From Rhizobium sp. ARZ01 (GTDB taxonomy: Bacteria > Pseudomonadota > Alphaproteobacteria > Rhizobiales > Rhizobiaceae), in the NCBI RefSeq assembly GCF_014851675.1, contig NZ_JACVAE010000001.1, positions 2,480,001 through 2,544,000 of the forward strand: a stretch of DNA of 64,000 nucleotides, written 5' to 3'. The notes under the pieces are model-generated. The model saw nothing but the letters and a program-made list of their open reading frames with translations, ran no database searches and was not told the origin of the DNA. Below, one piece after another: positions 63,988-64,000 of the stretch (position 1 is the stretch's first letter; the number at the start of each line of letters is the position of its first letter). Made by a program: the position numbers and the translations under genes.

Positions 63988-64000
63988 TCGCCCGGAAACA

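Overview
The window is chromosomal DNA of a Sinorhizobium/Ensifer-type alphaproteobacterium. The best evidence is the left end. A sensor kinase, rpoE2, rsiA1 and rsiB1 (the EcfG/NepR/PhyR general stress response module) lie next to the smo polyol operon, and as far as I recall this matches the order in S. meliloti. GC-rich codon use, a group-2 (Kps/Rkp) capsule locus and a CysN-CysC fusion fit the same genus. I see no tRNA, rRNA, CRISPR array, transposase or phage integrase.

Layout. About 0-2.5 kb: general stress response genes, two divergent RpoE2-type promoters and a candidate RpoE2-driven small RNA. 2.5-11.5 kb (minus strand): polyol uptake and oxidation operon smoEFGKS-mtlK, followed by a HAD phosphatase and an FGGY pentulose kinase. 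11.8-17.5 kb (plus): a small gene, then an exported arylsulfatase, an exported HAD phosphatase and an octaheme cytochrome with HEAT/TPR repeats. This block separates the smo operon from its probable regulator SmoC (17.5-18.5 kb). 18.8-21.5 kb: dihydropyrimidine dehydrogenase PreTA. 21.7-27.4 kb: a small gene, a frameshifted winged-helix/TPR regulator, a CMD protein, an ArsR-type probable persulfide sensor with a membrane rhodanese, an EamA exporter and a MASE1-GGDEF cyclase. 27.5-36.6 kb: a RutR-like regulator, N-carbamoyl hydrolase, dihydropyrimidinase, two small orphan proteins, a cupin and an NMT1/THI5-type ABC transporter. Together with PreTA this makes a full reductive pyrimidine catabolism regulon. 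36.9-42.5 kb: an RND efflux pair and a Crp/Fnr regulator with an FNR-like box upstream. 42.7-45.8 kb: degenerate GGDEF, GT29-like, LprI-like and 2-hydroxyacid dehydrogenase genes. 45.9-51.5 kb (minus): livHMGF, a small membrane protein and livJ. 52.0-55.8 kb: cysD, cysNC, cysQ (PAPS synthesis and PAP removal). 56.0-64 kb: capsule export kpsEMT-like genes, a DUF2793 protein, and kpsS/kpsC-like Kdo-linker transferases.

Links between regions. RpoE2 probably transcribes its own regulators and the candidate sRNA. The smo genes import and oxidise hexitols and pentitols, and the kinase can phosphorylate the resulting ketose. PreTA, dihydropyrimidinase and N-carbamoyl hydrolase degrade uracil/thymine stepwise, with a good RutR-type operator beside the TetR gene. 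CysDNC makes the sulfate donor PAPS directly beside the capsule export genes, which suggests, but does not prove, that the polysaccharide is sulfated.

The most novel-looking items are the C-rich-loop stress sRNA candidate at 2310-2439 and the sulfatase/phosphatase/octaheme cassette at 12.4-17.5 kb. Protein families and gene symbols were recognised by eye from sequence motifs; no database search was run.
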